DNA of 64,000 nt from Flavobacteriia bacterium. Lineage in GTDB: Bacteria; Bacteroidota; Bacteroidia; Flavobacteriales_D; Crocinitomicaceae. The translations under genes were made by a program, and so were the position numbers. A model generated the notes under the pieces. It was not told where the DNA came from. It made no database searches and saw only the letters and a list, made by a program, of their open reading frames with translations. Where the stretch lies: contig JACOTM010000007.1 of the NCBI GenBank assembly GCA_016178305.1, positions 34,273 through 98,272 on the forward strand. The letters are read 5' to 3'. Each line of letters begins with the position of its first letter. The first letter of the stretch is position 1. Below, in pieces: positions 62,573 through 64,000 of this stretch.

Positions 62573-63402
62573 AATGTAAAAGTGTGAGGAGGATTAATGA
62601 TGACGGTGTTGGGACGAGGGAATTGGTGTGAATGTGTATTTATTACGCTAAGATCGCTAAGGCACTAAGACGCTATGATATTTAAGCGGTAGTGTTTGGG
62701 TGAGGTAATGTAAAAGTGTGAGGAGGATTAATGATGACAATGTTAGGATGAGAGGAATTGGTGTGAATGTGTGTTTATTACACTAAGAAAACTAAGGCAC
62801 TAAGACGCTATGATATTTAGGCGGTGGTGTTTGGGTGGAGCAATGTAAATTTGTGAGGAGGATTAATGATGACGGTATTGGGATGAGGGAATTGGTGTGA
62901 ATGTGTGTTTATTACGCTAAGATCGCTAAGGCACTAAGGCGCTATAATGTTTAGGTGGTGGTGTTTGGGTGAGGTAATGTTAACGTGTGAGGAGGATTAA
63001 TGATGACAATATTGGGATGAGAGGAATTGGTGTGAATGTGTGTTTATTACGCTAAGATCGCTAAGGCACTAAGACGCTTTGATATTTAAGCAGTAGTGTT
63101 TGGGTGAGGTAATGTAAAAGTGTGAGGAGGATTAATGATGACAATGTTAGGATGAGAGGAATTGGTGTGAATGTGTGTTTATTACGCTAAGATCGCTAAG
63201 GCACTAAGGCGCTATAATGTTTAGGTGGTGGTGTTTGGGTAGGGCAATGTTAACGTGTGAGGAGGATTAATGATGACAATATTGGGATGAGAGGAATTGA
63301 TGTGAATGTGTGTTTATTACGCTAAGATCACTAAGGCACTAAGACGCTATGATATTTAAGCGGTAGTGTTTGGGTGAGGTAATGTAAAAGTGTGAGGAGG
63401 TG
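62573..63402 (+). repeat. tandem array, six ~135-bp units plus a partial seventh
   Basis: Units begin AATGTWAAnnTGTGAGGAGG at 62573, 62707, 62842, 62976, 63111, 63246 and 63381 (spacing 134-135 bp); strongly G>C on the + strand. Confidence 0.95.
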
Positions 63403-63485
63403 GTTTTTATTTTTTTTGATTTTTATTGATTTTATTTGGATGTTTTTGTTTAAATTCAATAGAATAATCTTAAACTTAAATATTA

Positions 63486-63869
63486 ATGAGTGAAAATGAA
63501 ATTGCTAGAATTGTTGTAAATAGCGCTTTAAAAGTACATCGAAAACTTGGCCCTGGATTACTTGAAAGCACTTACGAAAAGTGTTTGATTCATGAATTGA
63601 ATAAATTCGATTTAGTTGTAGAAAGTCAAAAGAAAATCCCCATTGTTTATGATGAATTATTTATTGATGCTGCTTATAAATTAGACTTGTTAATCAATAG
63701 CAAAGTAATCATTGAATTAAAAGCTACGGAATATTTTCATAATGTCCATTTTGCTCAATTACTTACTTACCTTAAATTGACTGACTGTAAATTAGGATTG
63801 TTAATTAATTTTAATGTTACACTGATACGAGAAGGAATAAAAAGAGTTGCTAATGGGAAGATTGAATAA
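63486..63869 (+). CDS. GxxExxY family protein (PD-(D/E)XK-like)
   Basis: KLGPGLLESTYEKCL contains GLLESTY; downstream DLLINSKVIIELKATE resembles a D...ExK core. Confidence 0.9.
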   Translation: MSENEIARIVVNSALKVHRKLGPGLLESTYEKCLIHELNKFDLVVESQKKIPIVYDELFIDAAYKLDLLINSKVIIELKATEYFHNVHFAQLLTYLKLTDCKLGLLINFNVTLIREGIKRVANGKIE

Positions 63870-64000
63870 TGGATTTGTTATCTCAATAGGGATGTTTTTT
63901 TTTAATATAACGAGATGAAGGGATTAATCTTAACGTTAAACACACTAAGACTTTAAGAAGCAAAGAATTAACAACACACTTGAGAATGAGATGAAAGGAG

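Noticed and set aside
62573-63402. CRISPR array
   Set aside because: Period of ~135 bp with near-identical full units and no short-repeat/variable-spacer pattern; no cas genes in the window.

Overview
AT-rich chromosomal window from a Bacteroidota genome. Order Flavobacteriales is likely, inferred from T9SS C-terminal sorting domain, TAnnTTTG promoter elements, and the TonB/PstS/TPR cluster. Most of the window is housekeeping: a hemB operon, fabG, rpsT, tRNA-Glu, proS, clpB, dinB, terC, uvrB, BamA/TamA-like, SpoU methylase, dnaX, methylmalonyl-CoA mutase (two subunits), a complete 14-subunit nuoA-N operon, MATE, and an RlmI-like methylase. The most notable signals are these. (1) dnaX is split at an A10 run. 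The run contains a canonical A_AAA_AAC -1 slippery heptamer, with an AAAGGAG motif upstream and a short hairpin immediately downstream, and it sits at the gamma/tau boundary. (2) A 17-A homopolymer fuses nuoH in frame to nuoI, and either single-nucleotide slip separates them. (3) A ~135-bp x 6.2 G-rich tandem array carrying a CGCTAAG-type submotif lies just upstream of a GxxExxY family gene. The submotif recurs at 59.84 kb and, degenerately, downstream of that gene. (4) A candidate small RNA downstream of clpB has a textbook Bacteroidetes promoter and an intrinsic terminator. (5) A cluster of four TonB-C proteins all carry a CPEC (CxxC) motif. (6) A Smr-domain gene has an apparent frameshift. 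All calls come from reading the sequence and the supplied ORFs; no database search was run.
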